Of a stretch of 64,000 nt of DNA, positions 11,339 to 21,170 are shown one piece after another. Made by a program: the position numbers and the translations under genes. The stretch is from Nocardia fusca NBRC 14340 (lineage in GTDB: Bacteria > Actinomycetota > Actinomycetes > Mycobacteriales > Mycobacteriaceae), in contig NZ_BDCU01000008.1 in assembly GCF_001618425.1 (NCBI RefSeq), forward strand, positions 186,001 through 250,000. Reading direction: 5' to 3'. Under the pieces are notes generated by a model, which made no database searches, was not told where the DNA came from, and was given only the letters and a program-made list of their open reading frames with translations. The first letter of the stretch is position 1. Every line of letters starts with the position of its first letter.

Positions 11339-12310
11339 ATGAGTATCAACGAAACCGAGATCCTGGTCCAGGGTGCGCCGGAGCCGGCCGCCTCCGGCCG
11401 GCGCAAACTCATCCTGCGCCGCTTCCTGCGCAACAAACCCGCGCTGGTCGGTACCGCGGTGCTGATCCTGATGTTCCTGGCCAGTTTCGTACTGCCGTCG
11501 CTGCTGCCCTACGACTATCAGGACATCGACTACACCGCGCTGCTCCAACCACCGAGCCCACAGCATCCCTTCGGTACCACCGAGATCGGCCAGGACGTAC
11601 TCGCCCAGACCCTGCGCGGGCTGCAGAAGTCGCTGATCATCGGCTTGTGCGTGGCGGTGTTCTCCACCACCATCGCCGCCGTCACCGGCGCGGTGGCCGG
11701 ACTGCTGGGTGGCTGGACCGACCGGACCATCATGTGGGTGGTCGACCTGCTGCTGGTGGTGCCGAGTTTCATCATCGTGGCTCTGTTCGCGCCGCGTACC
11801 AAGGGCAGCGGTTCGATCGTGCTGCTGATCATCCTGCTCAGTGTGTTCGGCTGGATGATCAGCGCGCGGATCGTGCGCGGCCTGACCATGAGCCTGCGCG
11901 AACGCGAATTCGTCCGGGCGGCCCGCTATATGGGCGCGCCGACCCGGACGATCATCCTCACCCATATCGTGCCGAACATCGCCTCGATCCTGATCATCGA
12001 CACCACGCTCACCGTCGGCGCCTCGATCATGGCCGAAACCGGGCTCAGCTTTCTCGGTTTCGGGGTGCAGCCGCCGGATGTGTCGCTGGGCTCGCTGATC
12101 GCGAACGGCACCAGTTCCGCCATGACCTATCCGTGGCTGTTCCTCTTCGCGGGCGGTCTGCTGATCATCACCGTGCTCTGCGCGAACCTGGTCGGCGACG
12201 GCTTGCGCGACGCCTTCGATCCCGGTGCGAAACGCGCCCGGTCCCGGCGGTCGCGCAGGGCTCGCAAGGCCGCGGAGAAGTCCCGGCAGGCGGAGAAAGC
12301 GCGGACATGA
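11339..12310 (+). CDS. peptide ABC transporter permease (DppC/OppC type)
   Basis: A 323-residue second permease. A cytoplasmic N-terminus with [20 protein letters not shown], typical of OppC-like proteins, precedes six predicted helices. [20 protein letters not shown] and the EAA-loop region ([20 protein letters not shown]) are diagnostic. The C-terminus is a basic tail ([19 protein letters not shown]). The ATG at 11339 has GGAAGG 6 nt upstream. The stop overlaps the ATG of the ATPase gene (ATGA), so the two are translationally coupled. Confidence 0.9.
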   Translation: MSINETEILVQGAPEPAASGRRKLILRRFLRNKPALVGTAVLILMFLASFVLPSLLPYDYQDIDYTALLQPPSPQHPFGTTEIGQDVLAQTLRGLQKSLIIGLCVAVFSTTIAAVTGAVAGLLGGWTDRTIMWVVDLLLVVPSFIIVALFAPRTKGSGSIVLLIILLSVFGWMISARIVRGLTMSLREREFVRAARYMGAPTRTIILTHIVPNIASILIIDTTLTVGASIMAETGLSFLGFGVQPPDVSLGSLIANGTSSAMTYPWLFLFAGGLLIITVLCANLVGDGLRDAFDPGAKRARSRRSRRARKAAEKSRQAEKART

Positions 12311-14214
12311 CCGGAAAGACCACGACGGTGCAATCGGCAGCGGACCGGGCCGTACCCGGTGAATCCGGTTCCGGCCAGGGCCGCGCGCCCCTGCTGGAGG
12401 TATCGGATCTACGCGTCTCGTTCCCCAGCGAAGAAGGCCGCGTCGACGCGGTCCGCGGCGTGAACTACACGGTCGCCGACGGTGAGGTCCTGGCGATCGT
12501 CGGCGAATCCGGCTCGGGGAAATCGGTGTCCTCCCTCGCCGTGATGGGTCTGCTGCCCGAACAGGCCCGGGTCACCGGCTCGATCCGGTTGCGCGGACGG
12601 GAACTGCTCGGCCTCGGCGACCGGGAACTGTCGAAACTGCGCGGCAGCGCGGTGAGCATGGTGTTCCAGGACCCGCTCTCGGCGCTCACCCCGGTGTACC
12701 GGGTGGGCGATCAGGTCGCCGAAGCGCTACTCGCGCACGGGAACATGAGCGGGGCCGAGGCGGCGAAACGCGCGATCGAATTGCTCGATCTGGTCGGTAT
12801 CCCCGACCCGGAACTGCGCGCGAAGGCCTTCCCGCACGAATTCTCCGGCGGTATGCGCCAGCGGGTGGTCATCGCCATGGCGATCGCCAACGATCCCGCG
12901 CTCATCATCTGCGACGAACCGACCACCGCACTCGATGTGACGGTGCAGAAGCAGATCCTGAACCTGCTGCGCAAAGCGCGCGACATCACCGGCGCGGGCG
13001 TCGTCATGATCACCCACGATATGGGTATCGCGGCCACCCTCGCCGATCGCGTGGCCGTGATGTACGCGGGCCGGATCGTGGAAACCGCGACCACCGCGCA
13101 GGTTTTCCGAAGTCCCCGGATGCCCTACACCGTGGGGTTGCTCGGCTCGATCCCGCGGATGGACGGGCCGCCGCGGGCCCCGCTGATCCCGATCGTCGGC
13201 GCGCCTCCGGCCATGCACGCGCTGCCGCGGGGATGTTCGTTCGCGCCGCGCTGCCCGGTCGCGATCGAGGACTGCCGGGCCGCGGAACCGCCGCTGGCCG
13301 AGGCTGCTCCGGGCCATCGCGCGGCGTGCATCCGTACCGACGAGGTCGATTCGGCGGCGCTGTTCGACGCCTATCGCCGCGAGATCGGCGAACCGGCGGC
13401 GCTTCCCCCGACCGATCCGCAGCCGGTGCTGAAGGTGACGGATCTGGTCAAAACCTTCCCGATCACCTCCGGGGTGATCCTGCGCCGCCGTAAGGGCGAG
13501 GTCCGCGCCGTGGACGGGATCAGTTTCGAAGTCCGCGCCGGACGTACCCTGGCCCTGGTCGGTGAATCCGGGTCGGGTAAGTCCACCACCCTCACCCAGA
13601 TCCTGGACATGGTGAAACCGCAGTCCGGGACCATCGAGATCATGGGCCGCGATACCGCCACCCTCAGCGCCGCGCAACGTCGTGAACTGCGCCGCAAACT
13701 GCAGATCGTCTTCCAGGACCCCACGGCCTCGCTGGATCCGCGGCTACCGGTTTCCGATATCGTCTCCCAGCCGATGCGCATCGCGAAGCGGCCGAAATCC
13801 GAGATCACCCAGCGCGTACCGGATCTGCTGCGGCAGGTGGGCCTGCGCCCCGAACACGCCGACCGCTATCCGGGCGACTTCTCCGGCGGCCAGAAACAGC
13901 GCATCTGCATCGCCCGGGCGCTGGCCCTGGACCCGGAACTGCTGGTGCTCGACGAGCCGGTGTCGTCACTGGATGTCTCGATCCAGGCGGGTGTGCTCAA
14001 TCTGCTGCGCGACCTGCAGGCCGAACGCGGACTCTCCTACCTCTTCGTCTCCCACGACCTCTCGGTGGTGCGCAATCTGGCCCACGATATCGCGGTGATG
14101 TACCGGGGCAAGATCGTCGAAGCGGGGCCGGCGGAACAGATCTTCGGCGATCCGGGACACGAATACACACGATCACTGATCGATGCCGTGCCCGTACCCG
14201 TGGTAGAGGGTTGA
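12307..14214 (+). CDS. fused dual-ATPase subunit of the peptide importer (DppD-DppF fusion)
   Basis: A 635-residue protein with two ABC ATPase domains in one chain, replacing the separate DppD and DppF. Domain 1 has Walker A GESGSGKS at about 66-73, the signature SGGMRQRV and Walker [13 protein letters not shown]. The oligopeptide-ABC C-terminal extension with clustered Cys ([17 protein letters not shown]) follows; such extensions bind an iron-sulphur cluster in related systems. Domain 2 has GESGSGKS near 418, SGGQKQR and [12 protein letters not shown]. It powers import through the two preceding permeases. Fused ATPases are common in actinobacterial peptide importers. Confidence 0.92.
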   Translation: MTGKTTTVQSAADRAVPGESGSGQGRAPLLEVSDLRVSFPSEEGRVDAVRGVNYTVADGEVLAIVGESGSGKSVSSLAVMGLLPEQARVTGSIRLRGRELLGLGDRELSKLRGSAVSMVFQDPLSALTPVYRVGDQVAEALLAHGNMSGAEAAKRAIELLDLVGIPDPELRAKAFPHEFSGGMRQRVVIAMAIANDPALIICDEPTTALDVTVQKQILNLLRKARDITGAGVVMITHDMGIAATLADRVAVMYAGRIVETATTAQVFRSPRMPYTVGLLGSIPRMDGPPRAPLIPIVGAPPAMHALPRGCSFAPRCPVAIEDCRAAEPPLAEAAPGHRAACIRTDEVDSAALFDAYRREIGEPAALPPTDPQPVLKVTDLVKTFPITSGVILRRRKGEVRAVDGISFEVRAGRTLALVGESGSGKSTTLTQILDMVKPQSGTIEIMGRDTATLSAAQRRELRRKLQIVFQDPTASLDPRLPVSDIVSQPMRIAKRPKSEITQRVPDLLRQVGLRPEHADRYPGDFSGGQKQRICIARALALDPELLVLDEPVSSLDVSIQAGVLNLLRDLQAERGLSYLFVSHDLSVVRNLAHDIAVMYRGKIVEAGPAEQIFGDPGHEYTRSLIDAVPVPVVEG

Positions 14215-14257
14215 CGGACGTGTTCTCCGGACCCACCGGCAGGAAGGATGAACGGCC

Positions 14258-15931
14258 ATGAGGATTCGATCATTGAGGAGGCTTGCGGTACCGCTGTGCA
14301 CCGTCGCACTGCTCGCGGCCGGTTGTGGTGCGAACGACTCCGGGGCACCCGAGGGCGCGGTCGCCGAACTGGGCACGGTCAACGACATCAACCCGCACGA
14401 TGTGAGCGAACTGCGTGACGGCGGGAATCTGCGACTGGCCGCCACCTCCTTCCCGGAGACCTGGAACCCGATGCAGATCGACAGCGACGGCGAATCCGCG
14501 AGCATCATGCGCGTGATGATGCCGCGCGCCTTCACCACCGACGCGGCCGGAAGCATCTCGGTCAACACCGACTTCTTCACCAGCGTCGAACTGACCGATA
14601 CCGAGCCGCAGCAGGTCACCTACACCATCAATCCCAAGGCGGTGTGGTCCGACGGGTCCCCCATCACGTGGGAGGACATCGCTTCCCAGGCCAACGCCAT
14701 GAGCGGCAAGGACCCGAAGTTCCTCATCGGCAACACCAACGGATTCGACCGGATCGAGAAGGTCGAACGCGGTACCGACGACCGCCAGGCGATCATCACC
14801 TTCAAAAGCCACTACGCCGACTGGGCCGGTCAGTTCGCCGGTAACTCCATGCTGCTACCGAAGGAAGCCACGGCCACACCGGATGCGTTCAACGAGGCGT
14901 GGCGCAACGCACCCGGCAAAACCTCGGGCCCGTTCGTCATCCAGTCCACCGACCGCGGTCAGGGCCGGATCGTGCTGGGCCGTAACCCCAAATGGTGGGG
15001 CGCTACACCGAAACTCGACACCATCACCTACAGCGTGCTGTCGAGCGAAGCGATGGTCCCGGCGCTGGCCAACAACGAGATCGACGCCATCGGCCTGGCC
15101 ACCCGCGACGATATGCAGACCGCCCGCAATACGCCCGGGGTGGCGATCCGGCGCGCTCCCGGTAACAGCTGGTCGCATCTGACCTTCAACGGCGCCCCGG
15201 GCTCGCTGCTGGAGGACCCGAAACTGCGGGTCGCCATCATCAAGGCGATCGACCGCGCCGGTATCGCCAAGGCGATGCAGAACGGCCTGGTGAACGATCC
15301 GCAGCCGCTGAACAACCACATCTTCATCCAGGGCCAGAAGGGCTATCAGGACAACAGCCTGCCCTTCGACCCCGAGGCCGCGAAGCAGGAACTCGACGCA
15401 CTGGGCTGGACGCTCAACGGGGACGTCCGGGAGAAGGACGGCCGCAAATTGGTGATCCGCGATGTCATGTACAACGACAAGACGTGGGTGCAGGTCGCGC
15501 AGATCATCCAGCAGAACCTGCGGCAGGTGGGCATCGAGCTGGTTATCGAAACCAAGCCCGGCGCCGGATTCTTCACCGACAACATCCAGCCCGGCAATTT
15601 CGATGTGGGTCAGTGGGTGTGGGTGGGTGATGCGTTCCCGCTGAGCAGCATCCCGCAGATCTGGGGCTACTACCCCGACAACCTGCAGGGCAACTACGGC
15701 CGCATCGGCTCCCCGGAACTGAACGATCTCATCGAGAAGACGCTTACCGAACTGGATCCCCAGAAGGCCATCGAACTGGCCAATCAGGTGGACCAGGCGA
15801 TCTGGGCCGAGGGCCATTCGATCCCGCTGGTGCAGTCGGCCGGAAACGTCGGCGTCCGCGACAACCTCGCCAACTACGGCGCCGCGGGACTGGCTTCCCT
15901 GGATTACACGAAAATCGGTTTCCTGAAGTGA
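14258..15931 (+). CDS. peptide-binding lipoprotein (SBP family 5)
   Basis: A 557-residue extracytoplasmic solute-binding protein. The signal peptide ends in the lipobox LLAAGCGAND, so it should be lipid-anchored at Cys. The mature chain matches SBP_bac_5: NLRLAATSFPETWNP at the start, WSDGSPITWEDI in the middle and a typical C-terminal region with QVDQAIWAEGHSIPLVQ. It delivers peptides to the preceding permease/ATPase genes; the ligand cannot be specified. AGGAAGGA lies 9 nt before the ATG. Its stop overlaps the GTG start of the next gene. Confidence 0.92.
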   Translation: MRIRSLRRLAVPLCTVALLAAGCGANDSGAPEGAVAELGTVNDINPHDVSELRDGGNLRLAATSFPETWNPMQIDSDGESASIMRVMMPRAFTTDAAGSISVNTDFFTSVELTDTEPQQVTYTINPKAVWSDGSPITWEDIASQANAMSGKDPKFLIGNTNGFDRIEKVERGTDDRQAIITFKSHYADWAGQFAGNSMLLPKEATATPDAFNEAWRNAPGKTSGPFVIQSTDRGQGRIVLGRNPKWWGATPKLDTITYSVLSSEAMVPALANNEIDAIGLATRDDMQTARNTPGVAIRRAPGNSWSHLTFNGAPGSLLEDPKLRVAIIKAIDRAGIAKAMQNGLVNDPQPLNNHIFIQGQKGYQDNSLPFDPEAAKQELDALGWTLNGDVREKDGRKLVIRDVMYNDKTWVQVAQIIQQNLRQVGIELVIETKPGAGFFTDNIQPGNFDVGQWVWVGDAFPLSSIPQIWGYYPDNLQGNYGRIGSPELNDLIEKTLTELDPQKAIELANQVDQAIWAEGHSIPLVQSAGNVGVRDNLANYGAAGLASLDYTKIGFLK

Positions 15932-16632
15932 GCTCCCGGATAGGCCACCCGCTGGCCTATCCGCTGTGCGTAACCATCGGCGCCCTCGCGGTACTCACCG
16001 CGTGGGCGCCGTTCGCCGATCCGGACCAGCTCAGCGCGCTGGTGGTGGTCGGCACGGGCATCGTGGGATACAGCGGGTACCGGGTCGCGGTGGCGCTGGG
16101 GGTGGTCGGCCGCCGAGCCGAGGGACCGTCCACGACAGTGGCGGTGCGGCGGGTGAGACAGGAATATCAGCTGGTCAGCCGTTCCTGGCTGGAGTTGCGT
16201 GACGGCGGTGACGATCGCTGGCTGCCGGTGTACTTCACGCCGGAGCTGATCGGTTTCACCGGTGGTACAGCCCTGTTGACCGAGCGGCAGATCGTGCTGC
16301 GGCCCGAACCCGGCGGCACCGAGCCGACCGATGGAGGGCATCTCGAGTTCCGGGTGCTCCCGGCGGGCCGGGCCCGGGCGAGCGAACCGCCCGGCCGCCT
16401 GGTCGACAATCCGACGCGGGTGGACCCGGAAGCGGAGACCCGGGTGGCCACCACCACCAAGACCACCCGCCGATTGCTGCTGGACGCCCAGCCTGCGGTC
16501 GCCGCCCCGTTCGTCGCCCTGCTGTGGCTGTATGTGATGGGTGGCGGGACCGGGGCGTTCGTCGCCGCCATGTGCGTGGCGGCCGCGACCGGGGCCTGGC
16601 TCGGCGCCATCCGCGGGTCGGACCCGAGCTGA
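15928..16632 (+). CDS. membrane protein of unknown function, coupled to the peptide importer
   Basis: A 234-residue protein starting at GTG 15928, overlapping the binding-protein stop by 4 nt (GTGA). Two hydrophobic segments near the N-terminus (about 8-27 and 35-55) and two at the C-terminus (about 190-225) flank a soluble middle part with SRSWLELRDGGDDRWLPVYF and TGGTALLTERQIVL. I do not recognise the family. The layout resembles small actinobacterial membrane proteins with a PH-like or beta-rich centre. Coupling suggests co-expression with the importer, but not necessarily a transport role. Confidence 0.7.
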   Translation: MSSRIGHPLAYPLCVTIGALAVLTAWAPFADPDQLSALVVVGTGIVGYSGYRVAVALGVVGRRAEGPSTTVAVRRVRQEYQLVSRSWLELRDGGDDRWLPVYFTPELIGFTGGTALLTERQIVLRPEPGGTEPTDGGHLEFRVLPAGRARASEPPGRLVDNPTRVDPEAETRVATTTKTTRRLLLDAQPAVAAPFVALLWLYVMGGGTGAFVAAMCVAAATGAWLGAIRGSDPS

Positions 16633-16712
16633 CCACAGCCGAGGACTTACGGACCCACCACCCGGCTCGGCACAAGCCATACAGCGACGGCCACCACGCC
16701 CGGCGGGCGAAC

Positions 16713-17639
16713 TCAGTGCGGGATGGAATCGATGATCGCCCGGGCGCCCTGGCGCAGCAGATCGGAGCCGACGAAGAAACCGAGGGCCTGCGGATCCTCC
16801 GGGACACCCCAGTGCTGCGAATCCAGCCACCGGGTGCCCTCGAGATCGAACACCTTGCCGCGCAACGACAGCCGGCCGGTGGGTTCGATCACGCAGACCC
16901 CGGCGATCGGGGAATTGCAGTGGCCCTGCAGGGCGTGCAGCATGGCGCGTTCGGCGTCGGCGACGCGGCGGGTCTCGGCATGGTCGAGGCGCCCGGCGAG
17001 CTCACGGACCTCGTCGTCGTCGGCGCGGCAGGCGAGCGTGAGCACACCCGCGCCGATCGGCGGGCACATGACCTCGAGCGGCAGGATTTCGGTGATCCGG
17101 TCCTGGCGGCCGATGCGATACATCCCGGCGACGGCGGCGATCAGCACATCGCAGTAGCCGTCCTCCAGCCGCTCCAGCCGGGTGTTCATATTCCCGCGCA
17201 GCGGTTTCATCACCAGCCCCGGATAGTGCAGGCGCAGCTGCGCCGCCCGGCGCACCGAACTGGTCCCGACCACCGTCCCCGGCGGCTGCTCGGCGAGCGG
17301 GCGGCCGTCGGAGGTGATGATCGCGTCGCGTACATCGTCGCGCTCGGGGAAACCGGCGAACGCGATACCTTCCGGAATCGGGATATCGCCGGGAATATCC
17401 TTCAGGCAGTGCACGGCCAGGTCGGCCCGGTCCTCCAGGAGCGCGTCGTCGATCTCCTTGACGAAAGCCCCCTTGCCGCCGAGCTTCGCCAGATCACCCA
17501 TCCAGCGGTCGCCGGCGGAGGTCACCTTCACCAGTTCGGTGTCGACACCGAACTCGGACAAACCGGCGGCGACCTGCTCGGCTTGGGCTACTGCCATGGG
17601 ACTGGCCCGGGTCGCGACCCGGATAATGCGCGAGGCCAT
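16713..17639 (-). CDS. hemC: hydroxymethylbilane synthase (porphobilinogen deaminase), likely paralogue
   Basis: A 308-residue enzyme that joins four porphobilinogens into hydroxymethylbilane in haem and corrin synthesis. Key features are present: RVATRASPMAVAQAE, HCLKDIP with catalytic Asp81 (Asp84 in E. coli), GTSSVRRAAQLRLHYP, RGNMNTRLERL, and Cys241 in LQGHCNSPIAG, which carries the dipyrromethane cofactor. hemD, hemA and hemB are not next to it. Instead it lies 9 bp downstream of the Rieske/MBL gene, probably in one transcript. This position differs from the haem cluster of mycobacteria, so it may be a second copy. All catalytic residues are intact, so it is not an obvious pseudogene. 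Confidence 0.88.
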   Translation of the reverse strand: MASRIIRVATRASPMAVAQAEQVAAGLSEFGVDTELVKVTSAGDRWMGDLAKLGGKGAFVKEIDDALLEDRADLAVHCLKDIPGDIPIPEGIAFAGFPERDDVRDAIITSDGRPLAEQPPGTVVGTSSVRRAAQLRLHYPGLVMKPLRGNMNTRLERLEDGYCDVLIAAVAGMYRIGRQDRITEILPLEVMCPPIGAGVLTLACRADDDEVRELAGRLDHAETRRVADAERAMLHALQGHCNSPIAGVCVIEPTGRLSLRGKVFDLEGTRWLDSQHWGVPEDPQALGFFVGSDLLRQGARAIIDSIPH

Positions 17640-17648
17640 GGCGCGACT

Positions 17649-19217
17649 CTACGCGTCGACCTTGCGGGAACGAAGTTCGTGTCCCTTGGAGGTCTTACAG
17701 CGGCCCGACTCCAGATCCCACTGCCAGCCGTGCAGATTGCAGGTCAGCGTCTTGCCGTCCACCACACCGAATTTCGACAGATCGGCCTTCAGATGCGGAC
17801 AGCGGCGCTGGATCTCCCAACCGGCCACCTCCACCGACGCCGAATCGTCGTGCGCTTCGGAGAACCAGCCGTCCGCGTAGGCGATCCGCTCATCGGTGAG
17901 GCATTTGAAGAAGGTGTACAGGTATTCGTTGTAGCCACCGATCCGCCACGCCTGAAAACGGGTGGACAGGAAAATGGTGTTCACCCAGTCGGGTTCGTTG
18001 TCCCGCAGCACGGTACGCACCAGTTCGGGCGCGATCCGGAAGCCGTAACGGTATTTGCCCTCGCCCTCCAGCGGCGCGCGGACGGCCCGCGTCGGGAAGT
18101 CCAGGACCACGGTCTCCTCGCCGATCACGAGCCCGACCGGGTAACCGATACCGTCGCAGATCAGATCGCTCTGCGCCATGATCGGCTCGAACAGCGCCCG
18201 CAGCGGTTCCAGCAGCGGTTCGCCCTCGGCGGGCGCCCAGGTCTTCTTCTCCGCCACGAGCACCGGCGCCAGCCGCTGCGCCATCTTTTCGATGTAAGCG
18301 GCCTTGTCGTTCCAGATGGTGTCGGGATCGTAGGGGTGATCCAGTTCGATTTCGGCGCCGTGCACATCGACCACCGAACCCGGCACCATCAGCACACCGC
18401 GGTCGTGCCCGTGCTCGCGCATCTGCTCGAGAAAGACCATCTGGTCGGGGAAGATATTGCCCTCGTCGCCGTGGTCGTCGTTGAGATAGCGCAATTCGTC
18501 GTCGAGGAAAACCGGCGGCCCGGCGGACGGGACCACCCAGGTGGCGCCGACCTGCTCGATATAGCTGCGGGCCCGGTCCATTCCGCGCTGCCGCTTCTGC
18601 TTACCGAAATTCGATTTCGTCCTGGCCGGAATGTCGTAGACCATCGGATACCAGATGGCGCCCGAGTACTGCAGCAGGTGGATATCGATCGTGCCGAACG
18701 CCTCGTGCAGCACGTCCATATCGACCGGCCGCGCGTCGTTCATATTGAAACAGGTGGTTTCGCCGTCGGAGACGATCAGCCCGGAATCACCGATCGGGCC
18801 GTCCGCGGGCGCGCGCAGCGCGACGATCATGATATGCAGTTCGGCGGCCGGGTCGCCGCCGCCGATCCCCATGGAACCGTCGATCGTGTGCTTGACCGAA
18901 TCCTCGGTCTCGAAGAATTTGTGGAAGCCCAGTTTCTCCAGCTCACGGCGCAGGTCCGGGACCGGGTAGTCGGGCAGCAGAACGGTCGCGTCCTTGTTCA
19001 CGTACTCGGCCAGATGCGCGGCGTCGAAATGGTCGCGGTGCAGATGCGACACATAGAGGAAATCGCAGTTACCCAGTTCCTCCCAGTCGAGCTGGGTGTT
19101 GTCCGGGAAAGGGAACCAGGACCCGAAGTACGCGGGGTTCACCCAGGGATCGCATAGGATCGAACCGGCCGCGGTCCGGATATGGAATCCCGCATGTCCG
19201 ACGCTGGTGATCTGCAC
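17649..19217 (-). CDS. metallo-beta-lactamase-fold / Rieske [2Fe-2S] fusion protein
   Basis: A 522-residue cytoplasmic protein, counterpart of Rv3818. Residues 1-240 have an MBL fold with the metal motif SHLHRDHFD (His58, His60, Asp62, His63). The C-terminal Rieske domain has Cys473-X-His475 (CPHLKADLSKFG) and Cys493-X2-His496 (CNLHGWQWD), which bind a [2Fe-2S] cluster. The combination recalls CMP-Neu5Ac hydroxylase-like and UlaG-like proteins and suggests electron transfer coupled to hydrolase-like chemistry; the substrate is unknown. Start is GTG at 19217, with GGAGGAG about 8 nt before it. The hemC paralogue follows by 9 bp. Confidence 0.9.
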   Translation of the reverse strand: MQITSVGHAGFHIRTAAGSILCDPWVNPAYFGSWFPFPDNTQLDWEELGNCDFLYVSHLHRDHFDAAHLAEYVNKDATVLLPDYPVPDLRRELEKLGFHKFFETEDSVKHTIDGSMGIGGGDPAAELHIMIVALRAPADGPIGDSGLIVSDGETTCFNMNDARPVDMDVLHEAFGTIDIHLLQYSGAIWYPMVYDIPARTKSNFGKQKRQRGMDRARSYIEQVGATWVVPSAGPPVFLDDELRYLNDDHGDEGNIFPDQMVFLEQMREHGHDRGVLMVPGSVVDVHGAEIELDHPYDPDTIWNDKAAYIEKMAQRLAPVLVAEKKTWAPAEGEPLLEPLRALFEPIMAQSDLICDGIGYPVGLVIGEETVVLDFPTRAVRAPLEGEGKYRYGFRIAPELVRTVLRDNEPDWVNTIFLSTRFQAWRIGGYNEYLYTFFKCLTDERIAYADGWFSEAHDDSASVEVAGWEIQRRCPHLKADLSKFGVVDGKTLTCNLHGWQWDLESGRCKTSKGHELRSRKVDA

Positions 19218-19261
19218 GAGCTCGCTCCTCCTGACCGTTGACGGCCCTCCAGGGTAGTGCT

Positions 19262-20182
19262 TCAGGACGAGATGTCCCCGATGCAGTAGCCGTCATCACC
19301 CTGTTCGAGTAGAAATGTCCGGTTCTGCGTGATTCCGGACTCATTCGTCACCGGCACCGCGACGGCCATATATCCGGTCGTGAGCGGCTGGGAACTGATC
19401 TGCTGATCGGTGAATCCGGTGATCGAGCCGAGCGTACCGGGATTCTCGGCGAGCGGCGCGGCCACGGGCGCGCCGGTGGCCTCCGGATCCCAGGTGGCCG
19501 GGCTCGCCGCGCAGACCAGCGGGTACTGCTCCTCCAGGTCGGCGGGGTCCAGCGGCTGCCCGGTCGAGCGGGCCAGGTAGCGGCGCACGGTGTGCCGGGC
19601 GTCGGCGGCGTCGTAGACCGGTTCCACACCCGCCGGGGACACCCGGCCGCAGGCATACCCGGCGGCCACCCGGTGCTCGTCCACGGTGACCGTGGTGACT
19701 CCGTCGGTCCAGGTGAGCGTCCCGTCCACCGCGGTACCCGGCTGGGCGAGCGCGCTGAGCACGGCGTCGCGGTCGGTGTACATGGTCTGCACGGTGAGCG
19801 GCGGAATGGTCCAGCAGGTGCTCTGCAGGGTCGCGATATCCGCCGACCGCAGGTCGGCGGCGAACCGCTGTAGTGCGGGAGTGGCGTCGGGAACGCCGGG
19901 GACCGCACCGACCGCGGGCGCGTCGGCGGGGACCGGTGGCAGCGCGGGAACCGACGGCGCGCCCGCGGACGTGGCCTGCTGTTCGGTGCTCGGCGCGTCG
20001 CCCTCGGATGCCTGCACCGGCGGGCTGCCGGCGTCGTCGCCCGGGATTCCGGATACCGAGTCGCATCCGGTGCCCAGCAGCACTCCGGATACCGCGAGCC
20101 CCACGGCGAGAGCGCGAACGCGGGCCCGTCGCGCGGTCTCACGGCCGATTCGGCGCAACGGTACGGGACGGGCGCGTTCCAC
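19262..20182 (-). CDS. secreted lipoprotein of unknown function
   Basis: A 306-residue protein. An Arg-rich start and a hydrophobic stretch lead to the lipobox LLGTGCDSVSG, so lipid attachment at that Cys is expected. A Pro/Ala/Ser-rich linker follows, then a domain with spaced Cys residues (TCWTIPP, GYACGRV, LVCAASP, GYCIGDI) that could form disulphides. GTG at 20182 was chosen because an extended Shine-Dalgarno-like AAAGGTGATC lies 6 nt upstream. I do not recognise the domain. It is upstream of, and in the same direction as, the Rieske/hemC pair, separated by about 45 bp, and divergent from the acyltransferase genes. Confidence 0.75.
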   Translation of the reverse strand: MERARPVPLRRIGRETARRARVRALAVGLAVSGVLLGTGCDSVSGIPGDDAGSPPVQASEGDAPSTEQQATSAGAPSVPALPPVPADAPAVGAVPGVPDATPALQRFAADLRSADIATLQSTCWTIPPLTVQTMYTDRDAVLSALAQPGTAVDGTLTWTDGVTTVTVDEHRVAAGYACGRVSPAGVEPVYDAADARHTVRRYLARSTGQPLDPADLEEQYPLVCAASPATWDPEATGAPVAAPLAENPGTLGSITGFTDQQISSQPLTTGYMAVAVPVTNESGITQNRTFLLEQGDDGYCIGDISS

Positions 20183-20334
20183 TTCGACGATCACCTTTCC
20201 TGCGGTACATAGCGGTTCGGTCGAGACAGCGGGGTTCGACCGCATCACGGCGGGCCCGGGAGCCGGCGGACCGGGGCGCGAGCGGCGGACCGGACGCTGC
20301 CGGTCATCATGACAGCGACTACGCTAGCGGACTT

Positions 20335-21105
20335 GTGGAACCCGTCTACCGGACGATCATCGGGCTGGCCCGGACCGTCTTCTTTCTCGAGGGCCTGAAG
20401 TTCACCGTCACCGGCGATGAGAACATTCCCGCCTCAGGGGGCGCTGTGCTCGCGGTCAACCACACCGGGTACATGGATTTCACCTATGCGGGTCTGCCGG
20501 TACGCACCCCCAAACGCTATATCCGCTTCATGGCCAAGAGCGATGTTTTCGACAACAAGATCGCCGGGCCGATCATGCGAGCTCTCAAACATATTCCGGT
20601 GGACCGGGCCGCGGGCGCCGACTCGTACAAGGCAGCCGTGGATTATCTGCGGCGCGGCGAACTGGTCGGCGTATACCCCGAAGCCACCATCAGCCGCAGT
20701 TTCGAGATCAAGGACCTGAAATCCGGCGCCGCCCGGATGGCGATCGAGGCCGGCGTGCCGATCATCCCGATCACCATCTGGGGCGCCCAGCGGGTCTGGA
20801 CGAAAGGTCATCCGAAACGGCTGGGCCGCACCAACACTCCCATCTCCATCGCCGTCGGCACACCGATCCAGCCCTACGAACCGGCGTCCGAACTCACCGC
20901 CGAACTGAAGACCGCCATGCAGGAACTACTGCGCGGCCTGCAGGAGGACTACACCCACGAACCCGGCGCGTACTGGGTTCCGGCCCGGCTCGGGGGCGGT
21001 GCGCCTACTCTGGAAGAAGCCGATGCTATGGACGCCGCCGAAGCCGCGGAACGAGCCGCCCGGAAACGGGCCGAACTCACCGGCTCCGACGACGCCGGCG
21101 CGTAG
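20335..21105 (+). CDS. PlsC-type 1-acylglycerol-3-phosphate acyltransferase 1
   Basis: A 256-residue acyltransferase, counterpart of the Rv3814c-Rv3816c group. The HX4D catalytic motif is VNHTGYMDF (about residues 40-46), followed by the glycerol-3-phosphate-binding block VYPEATISRSFEIK and the PIIPITIWGAQRVW segment. It probably moves an acyl chain to lysophosphatidic acid or a related lipid at the membrane. The start is taken as GTG 20335; no Shine-Dalgarno is present, and a TACGCT hexamer lies just upstream, so the message may be leaderless. The C-terminus is Ala/Glu-rich. A paralogue follows after 65 bp. Confidence 0.88.
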   Translation: MEPVYRTIIGLARTVFFLEGLKFTVTGDENIPASGGAVLAVNHTGYMDFTYAGLPVRTPKRYIRFMAKSDVFDNKIAGPIMRALKHIPVDRAAGADSYKAAVDYLRRGELVGVYPEATISRSFEIKDLKSGAARMAIEAGVPIIPITIWGAQRVWTKGHPKRLGRTNTPISIAVGTPIQPYEPASELTAELKTAMQELLRGLQEDYTHEPGAYWVPARLGGGAPTLEEADAMDAAEAAERAARKRAELTGSDDAGA

Positions 21106-21170
21106 CGTATATCCACCGCGGGCGGGTAGGTGCCGAGCGGGTAACCCGCAGGTAGTGAGCAGGAGTTGCG

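Noticed and set aside
11293..12306. In-frame N-terminal extension of the fused ABC ATPase
   Set aside because: It overlaps the DppC-type permease gene in another frame; the ATGA overlap at 12307 is a normal coupled start.
16713..17639. hemC paralogue as a pseudogene
   Set aside because: Catalytic Asp81, cofactor Cys241 and all binding motifs are present and the frame is full length.
16524..19157. Open frame of 877 codons on the plus strand, opposite hemC and the Rieske gene
   Set aside because: It is antisense to two genes with complete catalytic motifs, has no recognisable domain and reflects high GC at third codon positions.
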